A stretch of DNA of 64,000 nt from Vreelandella halophila (GTDB taxonomy: Bacteria > Pseudomonadota > Gammaproteobacteria > Pseudomonadales > Oleiphilaceae): positions 686,087 through 750,086 of the forward strand of contig NZ_JACHUZ010000013.1 in assembly GCF_019903425.1 (NCBI RefSeq), read 5' to 3'. Position 1 is the stretch's first letter. Every line of letters starts with the position of its first letter. Below, piece by piece: positions 26,851 through 36,516 of this stretch. The notes under the pieces were generated by a model that saw only the letters and a program-made list of their open reading frames with translations, did not search any database and was not told the DNA's origin. The position numbers and the translations under genes were made by a program.

Positions 26851-27525
26851 TCATTGTACCGTCTGGGGCGGCGTGATCGGAAGGAGCGTCTCGAAGCGCT
26901 CCAGCGCCGGCCAGCGGCCCGCCGGGACGGGCTCGCGCTGGCTGTCCGGCTGGTGGATGCTCAGCAGGTGGTTGATGCCGAAAGTCTCGGCGGCGCTGAG
27001 GGCGGTGTGGTTGTCGTCGATCAGCACAGTGGTGGCCGGATCGAAGGGGTCCTTGGCATGAAGGGCCGGCCAGAACGCCGGGTCCTCCTTGGGGCGCCCG
27101 AAGCTGTGGGTACTGTGGATGGCGTCCACCCACTGGTCCAGGCCGGTACGTTCGCGCTTAAGATCCAGTCCGCCCGGGTGGGCGTTGGTGACGATCACGG
27201 TGCGGCAGTGGGACGCTTTCAGGGCGCGCAGGAAGGCGACCGCATCCGCCCGGAAGCGGATGCGGTCGCCCACTTCATGCTTGAGCCCGCTCACGTCCAT
27301 GCCCAGGCGGTCACTCCAGAAATCCAGGCAGTACCAGTCCAGGGAGCCCTTGAGGCTCTGGATGGTCTCGTGGATCTCCCGGCTGGCCTGCTCCGGATCA
27401 ACGCCCCGGGTCTCGGCATAACGGGCCGGGAGGTGGGTGAGCCAGAAGTGCGTGTCGTAGTGGAGGTCCAGAAGGGTGCCGTCCATATCCAGCAGGACGG
27501 TCTGGACCCGCCCCCAGTCAATCAT
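26851..27525 (-). CDS. yrfG: GMP/IMP nucleotidase, HAD family
   Basis: A 224-residue HAD hydrolase from ATG 27525. Motif I is LLDMDGTLLDL, motif II is VIVTNAH, Lys lies in FGRPKEDPAFW and motif IV is VLIDDNHTAL. In E. coli YrfG dephosphorylates purine mononucleotides. The long N-terminal extension available in this frame has shadow-like composition and was discarded. Its first eight bases overlap the end of the upstream exported-protein gene. Confidence 0.88.
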   Translation of the reverse strand: MIDWGRVQTVLLDMDGTLLDLHYDTHFWLTHLPARYAETRGVDPEQASREIHETIQSLKGSLDWYCLDFWSDRLGMDVSGLKHEVGDRIRFRADAVAFLRALKASHCRTVIVTNAHPGGLDLKRERTGLDQWVDAIHSTHSFGRPKEDPAFWPALHAKDPFDPATTVLIDDNHTALSAAETFGINHLLSIHQPDSQREPVPAGRWPALERFETLLPITPPQTVQ

Positions 27526-27850
27526 TGGGTTCGTTGACGACCTCACTGGCATTGCGGCCGGACTGGGTGCAGCCCAGGCAGCGCACGAAGGTGGCCTTGG
27601 CCGGGCCGACCACCAGGGTCTCGCCCACTTCATCGGCATTGCCGCCCAGTGCCGAGAACGGCAGCGTGACGGTGTGCACGACACTGCCCACCACGGTGGC
27701 GCCCAGCAGCAGCGGGCGAGCGATGACGGCATCACCGACCATGGCCAGGGCGGAGGGCTTTTCCTCAACGCGCTGGGCCTGTGCGGGACCGGCAAACGCC
27801 ATGAAACCGCTCAGGAGGGCAACGGTAACCAGTGTGCTCAGCTTTTTCAT
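27518..27850 (-). CDS. Small exported protein of unknown function
   Basis: A 110-residue protein with a good signal peptide ending GPAQAQ near residue 26, followed by a hydrophobic Gly-rich centre (ARPLLLGATVVGSVVHTV) and a C-terminal CLGC pair. Similar small proteins occur in other Gammaproteobacteria, but I know of no function. It overlaps the yrfG start by eight bases and is probably cotranscribed with the yrfG-hslR-hslO genes. Confidence 0.7.
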   Translation of the reverse strand: MKKLSTLVTVALLSGFMAFAGPAQAQRVEEKPSALAMVGDAVIARPLLLGATVVGSVVHTVTLPFSALGGNADEVGETLVVGPAKATFVRCLGCTQSGRNASEVVNEPND

Positions 27851-27935
27851 CAGGTGTCTCCGGGACTGTGTGATACTGCCTTCACTATGGCCCAGATGCG
27901 CGTTTTTTCAAGCCCCGGCGCTACCGGAAGCGGGC

Positions 27936-28745
27936 TCAACGCTGACAACGGCTGCAGAACACGGTGCCGCGCTGGCCGATGACACGGTGGCGCAGTGGCT
28001 GGCCGCAGTGGTGGCAGGGTTCCCCCTCGCGGCCGTAGACGGTCAGTGACTGGCGGAAGTAGCCGGGGTTGCCCTGGCTGTCCGTGAAATCGCGCAGGGT
28101 GGTGCCGCCAAGCTCGATGGCGTTCGCCAGGACCTCCCGGATGGCCTCCGCGAGCCGGCGGTAGCGGGCCCGGCCCACTCGGCCGGCCGGGCGCTGGGGG
28201 TGGATGCCGGCCATGAACAGGGCCTCGGAGGCGTAGATGTTGCCCACGCCCACCACGATCTTCGCGTCCATGATGAAGGCCTTGACCGAGGCCCGGCGAC
28301 CCCGGCTCCGCCGGTAGAGAAAATCGCCGTCAAAGTCCGGACCCAGGGGCTCCGGGCCAAGAGGCGCGAGAAGCGGATGCTGTTCCGGGTCCGTGCTCCA
28401 GAGCCAGGCGCCGAAGCGGCGCGGGTCATTGAACCGAAGAATCCGTTCCGCCAGCGGGATCTCCACATGGTCGTGGGGACGGCGGGGCTCGTCCGGCGGG
28501 CTCAGGCGCAGGCTCCCGGACATGCCCAGGTGCACCAGGGCCGTGCCGCGTTCATTCCGCAGCAGCAGGTACTTGGCGCGCCGGTCCACGGCGGTGATGG
28601 GCGTGCCGGTCAGGCGCTCCGGCAGCTCCGGCGGGATGGGCCAGCGCAGGGACGGGTTGTGCAGACGGACCTCGCGGGGCGATACGCCTTCCAGCCAGGG
28701 CGCGATGCCGCGGCGCGTGGTCTCAACTTCAGGGAGTTCTGGCAT
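27936..28745 (-). CDS. mutM: Formamidopyrimidine-DNA glycosylase
   Basis: A 269-residue Fpg. The catalytic Pro-Glu follows the start Met ([13 protein letters not shown]), the helix-two-turn-helix region is [13 protein letters not shown], and the zinc finger near the C-terminus holds CHHCGQPL and CSRCQR. It removes 8-oxoguanine and formamidopyrimidines and nicks the strand. It lies five bases after rsmD on the same strand. Confidence 0.96.
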   Translation of the reverse strand: MPELPEVETTRRGIAPWLEGVSPREVRLHNPSLRWPIPPELPERLTGTPITAVDRRAKYLLLRNERGTALVHLGMSGSLRLSPPDEPRRPHDHVEIPLAERILRFNDPRRFGAWLWSTDPEQHPLLAPLGPEPLGPDFDGDFLYRRSRGRRASVKAFIMDAKIVVGVGNIYASEALFMAGIHPQRPAGRVGRARYRRLAEAIREVLANAIELGGTTLRDFTDSQGNPGYFRQSLTVYGREGEPCHHCGQPLRHRVIGQRGTVFCSRCQR

Positions 28746-28750
28746 GGGGT

Positions 28751-29341
28751 TCAGGCCACCTCGAACAGGCTGTAGGCGACCTGCCCCGCCTGCTTGCGCC
28801 GGGCCAGTGCCCAGCCCGGCGGCATCGAGGGCTCGTGATCGCTTTCGTGTTCCACATAGACGCGGGCATTGTCCGCGAGCAGGCCGGAGGCCGCCAATGC
28901 GTCGCAGACCGGTTCCACCAGGCCGGCCCGGAAGGGCGGATCCATGAAGACGATCCGGAAGGGTCCGGTTGGTTCCCGCGCCTTGAGCCAGTTCAGGACA
29001 TCCTGTTTGACCACGGCCCCACCGTTGGCGTTGAGGGTGGCCAGGTTCTGCGAGAGCGCGCGGGCCAGCTCCGCGCTGTGCTCTACAAAGGTAACGCGGT
29101 CCGCTCCGCGCGACAGGGCTTCCAGCCCAAGGGCGCCGCTGCCGGCGAACAGGTCCAGGCAGTGAGTGCCAGGAAGCACCGGCATCAGCCAGTTGAACAG
29201 GGTCTCGCGCACTCGGTCCGGCGTGGGGCGCACGCCGTCGACAGCGGGGAAGCTGAGTGTGCGGCGCCGCCAGTCACCGCCGATCAGGCGGACCTGGCCC
29301 TGGTCGTTACGCCGGCCCCGGCGCTGGTTGCGTATTGCCAT
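28751..29341 (-). CDS. rsmD: 16S rRNA (guanine(966)-N(2))-methyltransferase
   Basis: A 196-residue RsmD from ATG 29341 (MAIRNQRRG). [16 protein letters not shown] and [15 protein letters not shown] are the N-terminal signature, motif I is [20 protein letters not shown], and the catalytic motif is FMDPPF (N/DPPY/F type). It methylates G966 of 16S rRNA in the assembled small subunit. It is divergent from ftsY, as in many Gammaproteobacteria. The long frame continuing upstream across ftsY is a shadow. Confidence 0.95.
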   Translation of the reverse strand: MAIRNQRRGRRNDQGQVRLIGGDWRRRTLSFPAVDGVRPTPDRVRETLFNWLMPVLPGTHCLDLFAGSGALGLEALSRGADRVTFVEHSAELARALSQNLATLNANGGAVVKQDVLNWLKAREPTGPFRIVFMDPPFRAGLVEPVCDALAASGLLADNARVYVEHESDHEPSMPPGWALARRKQAGQVAYSLFEVA

Positions 29342-29465
29342 GCTGTGTTCGCTTTTTGGACGGCCCTGTTGCGGGCCGGTAGAATAACCCGCCTTGACCG
29401 CGCCCGACCAGTTTCCCTGATGGTCGGCCAATGGCACCGATGAACCATGGGCAGGATTGATCGCC

Positions 29466-30617
29466 ATGAACGCAGAACTGATTTTCAACGCCCTCTTCGT
29501 GCTTCTTGTTGCCTGGTTTGTGGTGGACCTGGTGCGAGGCCGGCAGCAGATCCCGAGGCCCCCCAAACCGCCCGAGCGCCAGCAGCGCGAATCGGGGGCA
29601 GAGGCACAGGCCCCCGAGGCGGAAGCACCCTCGAAGCAGGCGCCCGCCGAGGCTGAGCCGGCCCCGGCCCCTGAGCCGGAACCCGAAGAGCCGGTCAGCT
29701 TCTTCCAGCGCATGCGCGAGGGTCTGGGCCGTACCCGGGGCCAACTGGCGGATGGCCTGGCCGGCCTGTTCGCCAGCAATAAGAAGATTGACCAGGACCT
29801 GCTGGAAGAGATCGAGAACCTGCTGCTCACTGCCGACGTGGGCATGACGGCGACCACGGAGATCATCGACAGCCTGAAGGAAAAGCTCGAGCGCAGTGAA
29901 CTCAGGGATTCGGATGCCCTGTTCCAAGCCCTGCGCGAGGAACTGCACGGCATCCTGGAACCCTGCACCACGCCGCTGGAGCCGGAAACGGAGAACAAAC
30001 CCTTCGTCATCCTGATGGTGGGCGTCAACGGCGTGGGCAAGACCACCACTATCGGTAAGCTGGCACAGCGCTACCAGAGGGATGGCAAGAGCGTGATGCT
30101 GGCAGCCGGCGATACCTTCCGCGCTGCGGCGGTGGAACAGCTCCAGGTCTGGGGCGAGCGCAACAACGTGCCGGTGGTGGCCCAGCACACCGGCTCCGAC
30201 AGCGCCTCCGTCATCTACGATGCGCTGGAGTCCGCCCAGTCCAAGGGCACGGACGTGCTGATCGCCGATACCGCCGGGCGGCTCCAGAACAAGGACAACC
30301 TGATGAACGAGCTGGCCAAGGTGGTGCGGGTGATGAAGAAGCTCGACCCCGAGGCCCCACACGAGATCATGTTGGTGCTGGATGCGGGCACCGGCCAGAA
30401 CGCGCTCAGCCAGGCCCAGACCTTCCAGGAGGCGGTGGGCGTGAGCGGCGTGACCCTGACCAAGCTCGACGGCACCGCCAAGGGCGGCATCATCTTCGCC
30501 ATTGCGCGTCAGCTGGGGCTGCCGATACGCTACATTGGCGTGGGTGAGACGGCCGACGACCTGCGCCCCTTCGCCGCGGATGAGTTTGTCCAGGCCCTGT
30601 TCGACGGTCGGGAATGA
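29466..30617 (+). CDS. ftsY: Signal recognition particle receptor FtsY
   Basis: A 383-residue GTPase from ATG 29466. An N-terminal hydrophobic segment and an acidic, Pro/Ala/Glu-rich linker (to about residue 80) lead into the NG domain, with the P-loop GVNGVGKTTTIGKL, DTAGRLQNKDNLMNEL and TKLDGTAKGG. It docks SRP-bound ribosomes to the inner membrane. First gene of the ftsY-ftsE-ftsX cluster. Confidence 0.96.
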   Translation: MNAELIFNALFVLLVAWFVVDLVRGRQQIPRPPKPPERQQRESGAEAQAPEAEAPSKQAPAEAEPAPAPEPEPEEPVSFFQRMREGLGRTRGQLADGLAGLFASNKKIDQDLLEEIENLLLTADVGMTATTEIIDSLKEKLERSELRDSDALFQALREELHGILEPCTTPLEPETENKPFVILMVGVNGVGKTTTIGKLAQRYQRDGKSVMLAAGDTFRAAAVEQLQVWGERNNVPVVAQHTGSDSASVIYDALESAQSKGTDVLIADTAGRLQNKDNLMNELAKVVRVMKKLDPEAPHEIMLVLDAGTGQNALSQAQTFQEAVGVSGVTLTKLDGTAKGGIIFAIARQLGLPIRYIGVGETADDLRPFAADEFVQALFDGRE

Positions 30618-30641
30618 CCCGGCTTCCAGAGATGAGGCGCG

Positions 30642-31331
30642 ATGATTGAATTCCGCCAGGTAACCAAGCGCTACGGACAGCAGTTCACCGCCCTGAGGGG
30701 GGTGAACTTCGCGCTCGGGCGTGGTGAGATGGCGTTCCTTACCGGCCACTCCGGCGCTGGCAAGAGTACCCTCCTCAAGCTCATCATGCTGATGGAGCGC
30801 GCTACCGCCGGGCAGGTTCTGGTTGGCGGCCAGGCGCTGGAGAAGACCCCGCGCCGGCGCATTCCCTACATCCGTCGTCATATCGGGGTTGTCTTCCAGG
30901 ATCACCAGCTCCTTTTTGATCGCACCGTTTTCGATAACGTGGCCATGCCCCTGCAGGTGACGGGCGTGCCGCCCAATGAGATCGGCCGGCGGGTACGCGC
31001 GGCGTTGGACAAGGTGGGCCTGCTGAAAAAGGAGCAGCTCAACCCCATCAGCCTCTCCGGCGGGGAGCAGCAGCGCGTGGGGATTGCCCGGGCGGTGGTG
31101 AACAAGCCACCACTGCTGCTGGCGGACGAGCCCACGGGGAACCTGGATCCGGCGCTGTCGTCCGAGATCATGGACCTGTTCCGGGAGTTCAGCCGCGTGG
31201 GCGTCTGCGTGATGGTGGCAACCCACGACATCGGGCTGATCGAGACCATGGGCCAGCGCACCCTGGAACTTGCGCAGGGCGAACTGGTGCACGACGGCTT
31301 GCCGGCCGGGGTGGAGATCGGGCATGGCTGA
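30642..31331 (+). CDS. ftsE: Cell division ATP-binding protein FtsE
   Basis: A 229-residue ABC ATPase with Walker A GHSGAGKSTLLK, signature LSGGEQQRVGIARAV and Walker B LLLADEPTGNLDP. With FtsX it regulates cell-wall amidase activators during division. It starts 24 bases after ftsY and overlaps ftsX by eight bases. Confidence 0.95.
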   Translation: MIEFRQVTKRYGQQFTALRGVNFALGRGEMAFLTGHSGAGKSTLLKLIMLMERATAGQVLVGGQALEKTPRRRIPYIRRHIGVVFQDHQLLFDRTVFDNVAMPLQVTGVPPNEIGRRVRAALDKVGLLKKEQLNPISLSGGEQQRVGIARAVVNKPPLLLADEPTGNLDPALSSEIMDLFREFSRVGVCVMVATHDIGLIETMGQRTLELAQGELVHDGLPAGVEIGHG

Positions 31332-32304
31332 AACACGGCAGCAGGCCTCACGCGGCGCCGCCCGGGCCCGCACGCCCTGGCGGGACCAGCTCCGGAGCTG
31401 GTTCAGTCACCACCGGCGTTCCGCTCGGGACAGTGCGGCACGCCTGCGTAATGCGCCGCTTTCCAGCCTGATGACGGGGCTGGTGATGGGCATTGCCCTG
31501 GCCCTGCCCACGGCCCTGTTCCTGATCATGGGCAGCATCCAGCAGATTGGTGGCGGCTGGGAGCAGGCCGGTCGCCTGAGCGTCTATCTCACGCCCGAGA
31601 CCGGCATGGCACGGGTGGAAGAGTTGGCCGGGCGCTGGATTGAGAACGCAGCAGTGGGGGATGTGACGGTCATCCCCCGGGATGAGGCCATGGCAACCAT
31701 GCGCTCCAGCGAAGGACTCAGCGGCACGCTGGACTTTCTGGATGGGAACCCGCTGCCGCACACCCTGGTGCTGACGCCGGACAGAGCCTACCGGGAAGCC
31801 GCCGCCCTTGAGGATCTGGCAGAGCGCCTGCGCCAGGCGGAAGGGGTAAGCGAAGTGAAGCTGGACCTGGCCTGGCTGCAGCGTCTCAACGCCATGGCGG
31901 AGGTGCTCGGCCGAGCGACGCAGGCACTGGCGCTACTGCTGGTTATCGGCGTGGTTCTGGTCATTGCCAATACCGTGCGGCTGGCCATCGAGAGCCGCCG
32001 CCGCGAGATCATCGTGGCGCGCCTGGTGGGAGGAACAGACAGTTTTGTCCGCCGGCCCTTCCTCTACACAGGCCTCTGGTACGGTGCTCTTGGTGGGCTG
32101 CTGGCGTGGTGGCTGGTGGAAGTGGCATTCTGGTGGCTGAGCGGCCCGGTTGGCCGCCTGGCGGAGCTCTACAACAGTGGGTTTGAACTCCAGAGGCCGG
32201 GCATTGATGAAGTGGTCCTGCTGCTCGGCTGCGCCCTGGTGCTGGGATGGCTTGGGGCCTGGTGGGCCGTGCACCGCCACCTCCGGGCCGTGGAGCCGGA
32301 ATGA
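31324..32304 (+). CDS. ftsX: Cell division protein FtsX
   Basis: A 326-residue permease-like protein from ATG 31324, the start that gives MAETRQQ. It has a cytoplasmic N-terminus, one membrane segment (about residues 60-80), a periplasmic domain with SVYLTPE and VTVIPRDEAMATM, then three membrane segments with the FtsX core RREIIVARLVGGTDSFVRRPFL (ends RREII and RRPFL). It lacks ATP-binding motifs, as expected, and pairs with FtsE. Confidence 0.95.
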   Translation: MAETRQQASRGAARARTPWRDQLRSWFSHHRRSARDSAARLRNAPLSSLMTGLVMGIALALPTALFLIMGSIQQIGGGWEQAGRLSVYLTPETGMARVEELAGRWIENAAVGDVTVIPRDEAMATMRSSEGLSGTLDFLDGNPLPHTLVLTPDRAYREAAALEDLAERLRQAEGVSEVKLDLAWLQRLNAMAEVLGRATQALALLLVIGVVLVIANTVRLAIESRRREIIVARLVGGTDSFVRRPFLYTGLWYGALGGLLAWWLVEVAFWWLSGPVGRLAELYNSGFELQRPGIDEVVLLLGCALVLGWLGAWWAVHRHLRAVEPE

Positions 32305-32306
32305 TC

Positions 32307-32340
32307 CCCTGTAAGGGATAGTCCGTATGGACATACAGGG
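32307..32340. terminator. Imperfect stem-loop between ftsX and rpoH
   Basis: CCCTGTA at 32307-32313 pairs with TACAGGG at 32334-32340, and GTCC at 32321-32324 pairs with GGAC at 32329-32332 inside it. There is no T-run. It may end ftsX transcripts or act in the rpoH leader region. Confidence 0.35.
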
Positions 32341-32341
32341 C

Positions 32342-32369
32342 TTGAAAACGTAATAAATGATCATATATT
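32342..32369 (+). promoter_or_regulatory. Sigma-70-type promoter for rpoH
   Basis: TTGAAA at 32342-32347 and TATATT at 32364-32369 are separated by 16 bases, about 47 bases before the rpoH start. The AT-rich context contrasts with the GC-rich surroundings. Confidence 0.5.
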
Positions 32370-32415
32370 GGATTCAGACTCTTTGTCGGGAGACAATGAA
32401 CAGAGGGGGAGCACC

Positions 32416-33270
32416 ATGGGTACAGAACTTCAGCTCAGCCACAATCTGGTGCCGGGTGCCAACCTGGAGAGCTACATCCAGACTGTCAGTCAGATTCCGG
32501 TCCTGAGTGTGGACGAGGAACAGAACCTGGCCCAGCGTTTCCAGGAGCACGGGGATATCGAAGCCGCACGGCAGATGGTTCTGTCGCATCTGCGGTTTGT
32601 GGTGCACATTGCACGCAGCTATTCCGGCTATGGTCTGGCCCAGGCGGACCTGATCCAGGAAGGCAACGTTGGCCTGATGAAGGCGGTCAAGCGCTTTGAT
32701 CCGGGCTATGGCGTGCGCCTGGTTTCCTTTGCCGTACACTGGATCAAGGCGGAGATCCACGAGTTCATTCTGCGCAACTGGCGCATTGTGAAAGTGGCCA
32801 CCACCAAGGCCCAGCGCAAGCTGTTCTTTAACCTGCGCAGCTCCAAGAAGCGCCTGGCCTGGCTCAACAACGACGAGACCGAGGCCGTGGCGAAGGATCT
32901 GGGCGTTGAGCCGAAGGTTGTCCGTGAAATGGAAGGTCGTATGGCCTCCCACGATATGGCCTTTGATGCGCCAACGGATGACGACGACGAAACCGGCTGG
33001 CAGTCGCCCGTCCATTATCTGGACGACAAGCGCTACGATCCGGCCAGCCAGCTCGAGCAGGCAGACTGGAGCCAGGATTCCAGCGAACGCCTTGGCCATG
33101 CCCTGTCGGAACTGGACGAACGCAGCCAGGACATCCTGCGCCGGCGCTGGCTTGGTGAGAACAAGGCCACCCTGCATGAGCTGGCCGATGAGTATGGCGT
33201 TTCCGCCGAAAGGATCCGCCAGCTGGAGAAAAACGCCATGAAGAAGATTCGTACCAGCATGGTGGCCTGA
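32416..33270 (+). CDS. rpoH: RNA polymerase sigma factor RpoH (sigma-32)
   Basis: A 284-residue heat-shock sigma factor from ATG 32416, preceded by AGGGGGAG. Region 2 holds [27 protein letters not shown] (ends HLRFV and IQEGN), the RpoH box is [13 protein letters not shown], and region 4 ends with [19 protein letters not shown]. It directs transcription of chaperone and protease genes. Placement after ftsYEX is the standard gammaproteobacterial order. Confidence 0.97.
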   Translation: MGTELQLSHNLVPGANLESYIQTVSQIPVLSVDEEQNLAQRFQEHGDIEAARQMVLSHLRFVVHIARSYSGYGLAQADLIQEGNVGLMKAVKRFDPGYGVRLVSFAVHWIKAEIHEFILRNWRIVKVATTKAQRKLFFNLRSSKKRLAWLNNDETEAVAKDLGVEPKVVREMEGRMASHDMAFDAPTDDDDETGWQSPVHYLDDKRYDPASQLEQADWSQDSSERLGHALSELDERSQDILRRRWLGENKATLHELADEYGVSAERIRQLEKNAMKKIRTSMVA

Positions 33271-33295
33271 ACGCCGCCGCCAGTCGCGCATCCGC

Positions 33296-33327
33296 AAGAA
33301 GGCCGCTCCCCCGGGAGCGGCCTTCTT
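33296..33327 (+). terminator. Rho-independent terminator after rpoH
   Basis: A 15-base arm, AAGAAGGCCGCTCCC, is exactly complementary to the following GGGAGCGGCCTTCTT with only CC between, so the apical pairs will open into a loop. The hairpin starts 25 bases after the rpoH stop and ends in a T-containing tail. Confidence 0.85.
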
Positions 33328-33442
33328 GTTTGGGGCTCATCAGCCTTAAAACATGGTAACTTTGCCGGTAAGGTGCCTCGCCCGTAACCTGCCGGCGATC
33401 TGTTAATGTTTATCATGGCCTTTTGGAAAGGGGGATTTCAGG

Positions 33443-34123
33443 GTGCGTGTACTGGTGATTGAAGACGATCAGGATGTGGCGGATTACCTCAACAAGGGGC
33501 TCCGCGAGAGCGATTATGTGGTCGATCATGCCACCGATGGCAAGGAGGGCATGACTATGGCGGCGTCGGGGGACTACGACGTGATGATCATCGACCGTAT
33601 GCTGCCGGGAATGGACGGTCTCAACATCATCAAGACCATCCGTGCTACCGGCAACCAGACCCCGGTGCTGATCCTGAGCGCGCTGGGTGATGTGGATGCG
33701 CGGGTGGAAGGCCTGCGTGGTGGCGGTGATGACTACCTCACCAAGCCGTTTTCCTTCACAGAGCTGCTGGCGCGGCTGGATGTGCTCGCACGGCGGGCGC
33801 GCAGCGGCGGGGAGACCGAGACGGTGCTGAAGGTCGCGGATCTGGAAATGGACCTTCTGGCACGCACCGTTAAGCGCAATGGCATGAACATCGACGTCCA
33901 GCCCCGTGAGTTCCGGCTCCTGGAATACCTGATGCGCCATGCCGATCAGGTGGTGACGCGCACCATGCTGCTGGAGAAAGTCTGGGATTATCACTTCGAT
34001 CCGCAGACCAACGTCATCGACGTGCATATCAGTCGCCTGCGTTCCAAGATCGACAAAGGGTTCGAGAAACCGTTGCTGCAGACCATCCGTGGCGCCGGGT
34101 ACATGCTTCGTGACGATTCTTAG
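33443..34123 (+). CDS. OmpR-family response regulator
   Basis: A 226-residue regulator starting with GTG at 33443. The receiver has the acidic pair ED at residues 7-8, phospho-acceptor Asp51 in IIDRMLPGMDG and Lys in YLTKPF; the C-terminal winged helix has the usual REFRLLEYLMRHADQVVTR region (ends REFRL and VVTR) and RGAGYML. It overlaps its kinase gene by 14 bases. Signal and targets are unknown. Confidence 0.92.
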   Translation: MRVLVIEDDQDVADYLNKGLRESDYVVDHATDGKEGMTMAASGDYDVMIIDRMLPGMDGLNIIKTIRATGNQTPVLILSALGDVDARVEGLRGGGDDYLTKPFSFTELLARLDVLARRARSGGETETVLKVADLEMDLLARTVKRNGMNIDVQPREFRLLEYLMRHADQVVTRTMLLEKVWDYHFDPQTNVIDVHISRLRSKIDKGFEKPLLQTIRGAGYMLRDDS

Positions 34124-35528
34124 CCAGCTCCGAACCTCCACGTTCCAGGTCGCGATGCTCTACATGGTGGTGTTCGCCACCTCCGTGTTCATACTGCTGG
34201 CGTTCATCTACTGGCGTACTGCCGGGTTCATGATGGAGCAGACCGACCAGACCATCGAGGCGGAAATCGCCGGCCTGGCGGAGCAGTACCGCTCGCGGGG
34301 CATCAATGGCCTTATGAACGTGGTGCGCGAGCGGGTGGCACGTGATCCGGACGGTCAGTCCCTGTATCTGTTCGCCACTGAAGACTACCTCAAGCTTGCC
34401 GGTAACCTGCCCGAGTGGCCGGAGAGCGCGCGCACGGACAACGGCTGGATCGACTTCACCCTCGATGACTCCATGGGCTATGAAGGCGAAGAGCGGCGGG
34501 CCCGGGCAAGGGTGTTCGAGGTCCAGGGCGGGCTGCGCCTGCTTGTGGGGCAGGACATCAGTGAACTCAACCGGGTGAAAAGCCTGATCGAGACGGCCAT
34601 GAACTGGGGCATGGGCATTTCCCTGGGGCTGGCACTGATCGGCGGCTTTCTCATGAGCCGGAGTACCACCCGACGGATCGAGGTCATCAACCAGACCGCC
34701 TACCGGATCATGCACGGTGATCTTTCCCAGCGTGTGCCCACACGCGGGACCCAGGACGACTTTGACCAGCTGGCGGACAACCTCAACCAGATGCTCGACC
34801 GCATCGAGTACCTGATGGAAGGTATCCGCCATGTATCAGACAGCATTGCCCATGACCTGCGGACCCCGCTGACCCGGCTCCGCAGCCAGCTCGAGAATAC
34901 CCTGATCAATCTGAAGGATACGGATGCCCAGGAACAGGTGGGCGAGGCGGTGGCCGAAGCGGACCAGTTGCTGGGGACCTTCAACGCCCTGCTTCGCATC
35001 GCCCGGCTGGAGACCGGTGGCAAGACGCTGCAGAGTGAACCTCTGGAGCTGGGCACACTGGTAACAGACGCGGTTGAACTCTACGAGGCGCTGGCCGAGG
35101 AGAAGGACCAGGTTCTGGATTACCAGGCTGAGGAAGATGTGCCACTGCTTGGCGACCGGGACCTTCTGTTCCAGGCGGTCAGTAACCTTATCGACAACGC
35201 CATCAAGTACACCGACGAAGGTGGGCGCATCGGTGTGGCCGTGCGGCGTGAAGGCGGTCAGGCGGTTCTGGAAGTGGCGGACAGCGGCGATGGTGTACCG
35301 GACCACGAAAAGGAAAACATCTTCGGCCGCTTTTACCGGGTGGGCAAGAGCCGGTCACAGCCGGGTAACGGGCTCGGGCTCAGCCTGGTGAGTGCCGTGG
35401 TGGAGCTGCACGAGGGCCATATTGGCCTCTCGGATGCCGAACCCGACGCCGAGAGGCCCGGGCTGAAGGTCACACTCTATCTTCCGGCCCAACCGCCGTC
35501 CGAGGACAGCAGCGAACGGGAGCAGTAA
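34110..35528 (+). CDS. Sensor histidine kinase
   Basis: A 472-residue membrane kinase from GTG 34110. A first membrane segment near residues 15-37, a periplasmic domain of about 130 residues, and a second segment near residues 165-185 precede a HAMP region. The HisKA box is SIAHDLRTPLTRL (His near residue 247). The ATPase domain shows the N box NLIDNAIKY, G1 DSGDGVPD and G2 GNGLGLSLV. Partner of the overlapping OmpR-type regulator. Confidence 0.92.
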   Translation: MTILSQLRTSTFQVAMLYMVVFATSVFILLAFIYWRTAGFMMEQTDQTIEAEIAGLAEQYRSRGINGLMNVVRERVARDPDGQSLYLFATEDYLKLAGNLPEWPESARTDNGWIDFTLDDSMGYEGEERRARARVFEVQGGLRLLVGQDISELNRVKSLIETAMNWGMGISLGLALIGGFLMSRSTTRRIEVINQTAYRIMHGDLSQRVPTRGTQDDFDQLADNLNQMLDRIEYLMEGIRHVSDSIAHDLRTPLTRLRSQLENTLINLKDTDAQEQVGEAVAEADQLLGTFNALLRIARLETGGKTLQSEPLELGTLVTDAVELYEALAEEKDQVLDYQAEEDVPLLGDRDLLFQAVSNLIDNAIKYTDEGGRIGVAVRREGGQAVLEVADSGDGVPDHEKENIFGRFYRVGKSRSQPGNGLGLSLVSAVVELHEGHIGLSDAEPDAERPGLKVTLYLPAQPPSEDSSEREQ

Positions 35529-35539
35529 AGGGCGCTGGT

Positions 35540-35815
35540 TCAGGCGCTCTTGCCGCTGATCAGGCTGCGTACCGTCTCGGTTGCAGCGCGGGCCGGGCGG
35601 AACGCCAGTTCGGCCGCATTCTCGGCAATGGCCCGGTAGCGTGCCGTGCGGGCGTTCAGGCTGTCCATCTCTCCCTCAAACCGGTTCTTTTCAGCCATCA
35701 TGAAAGCCGCCAGCGTATGACGGTTAACCCGGTTGGTGATGCCGAAGTTTTCGAGTTCGTAGCCGACACGATCAAGGCCGTTCAGCGCCACTGCGGTCAG
35801 TTTCTTGGTATCCAT
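35540..35815 (-). CDS. Small helical protein of unknown function
   Basis: A 91-residue protein from ATG 35815, with AGAGGTGA just upstream. It has no signal peptide, is predicted to be mostly helical and has a charged centre, slightly reminiscent of phasin-like proteins, but I cannot assign a family. It is convergent with the histidine kinase gene. Confidence 0.6.
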   Translation of the reverse strand: MDTKKLTAVALNGLDRVGYELENFGITNRVNRHTLAAFMMAEKNRFEGEMDSLNARTARYRAIAENAAELAFRPARAATETVRSLISGKSA

Positions 35816-35930
35816 GGGAATCACCTCTTATTGGGTTCCTGCTTCAGTCTGGCGAAAGATTACTGCCAATGATTAGAGTGCACAACCTATAACAACCGCC
35901 GTTACGGATCAGTGATCCACGGGAGAAGCC

Positions 35931-36431
35931 ATGGGACGCTATCGACCACCGCGCGAGCGCGGTTCCCGCTATATCACACCCGAAGGGGAGCGGGCCCTGA
36001 GAGAGGAGCTGCGCTATCTCTGGAAGGAGAAACGCCCGGCGGTGACCCAGGCCGTCAAGGAGGCGGCCGCCCAGGGGGACCGTTCCGAGAATGCCGAGTA
36101 CATTTATGGCAAGAAGCAGCTGCGCGAGATCGACAGCCGGGTACGCTTTCTCAGTAAACGCCTGGATGAGCTTACCGTGGTGCGTGAATCCCCCCGGGAC
36201 GCCAGCCGCGTCTTCTTCGGCGCCTGGGTGACCCTGGAGGATGATGAAACCGGCGCTGAGGTACGCTACCGCCTTGTCGGGCCCGATGAGTTCGATGTGA
36301 GCCAGGGGCTGCTGAGTGTGGATGCGCCCTTTGCCAGGGCCATGCTGCGGAAACGTGTGGACGACGAAGTGGTCCAGAACACCAGTGAAGGCGAACGGCT
36401 GTGGATCATCACAGCGATCGATTACCCCTGA
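35931..36431 (+). CDS. greB: Transcription elongation factor GreB
   Basis: A 166-residue Gre factor. The N-terminal coiled coil begins YITPEGERALREEL and contains GDRSENAEYIYGKKQLREID (the acidic DxSEN tip that enters the polymerase channel); the C-terminal FKBP-like domain includes FFGAWVTLEDDETG. The wording GKKQLREIDSRVRFL favours GreB over GreA. It stimulates cleavage of backtracked RNA. Confidence 0.93.
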   Translation: MGRYRPPRERGSRYITPEGERALREELRYLWKEKRPAVTQAVKEAAAQGDRSENAEYIYGKKQLREIDSRVRFLSKRLDELTVVRESPRDASRVFFGAWVTLEDDETGAEVRYRLVGPDEFDVSQGLLSVDAPFARAMLRKRVDDEVVQNTSEGERLWIITAIDYP

Positions 36432-36516
36432 ATGCCGGGAATGCGAGAGTGTTGGCGATTTTCTGAACGCAGGCGCGCTATCATGGGGTGAATCCGCTGG
36501 ATAGGGAGTATCCGGT

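Noticed and set aside
28751-30049. Extension of rsmD to 432 codons
   Set aside because: The extra N-terminal part is Ser/Arg-rich and antisense to ftsY; the ATG at 29341 gives a normal RsmD length and start.
29307-31373. A 688-codon open frame on the minus strand across ftsY and ftsE
   Set aside because: It lies opposite two certain genes, has no known motif, and its text is the low-complexity His/Gln/Gly/Leu mix usual for antisense frames of GC-rich genes.
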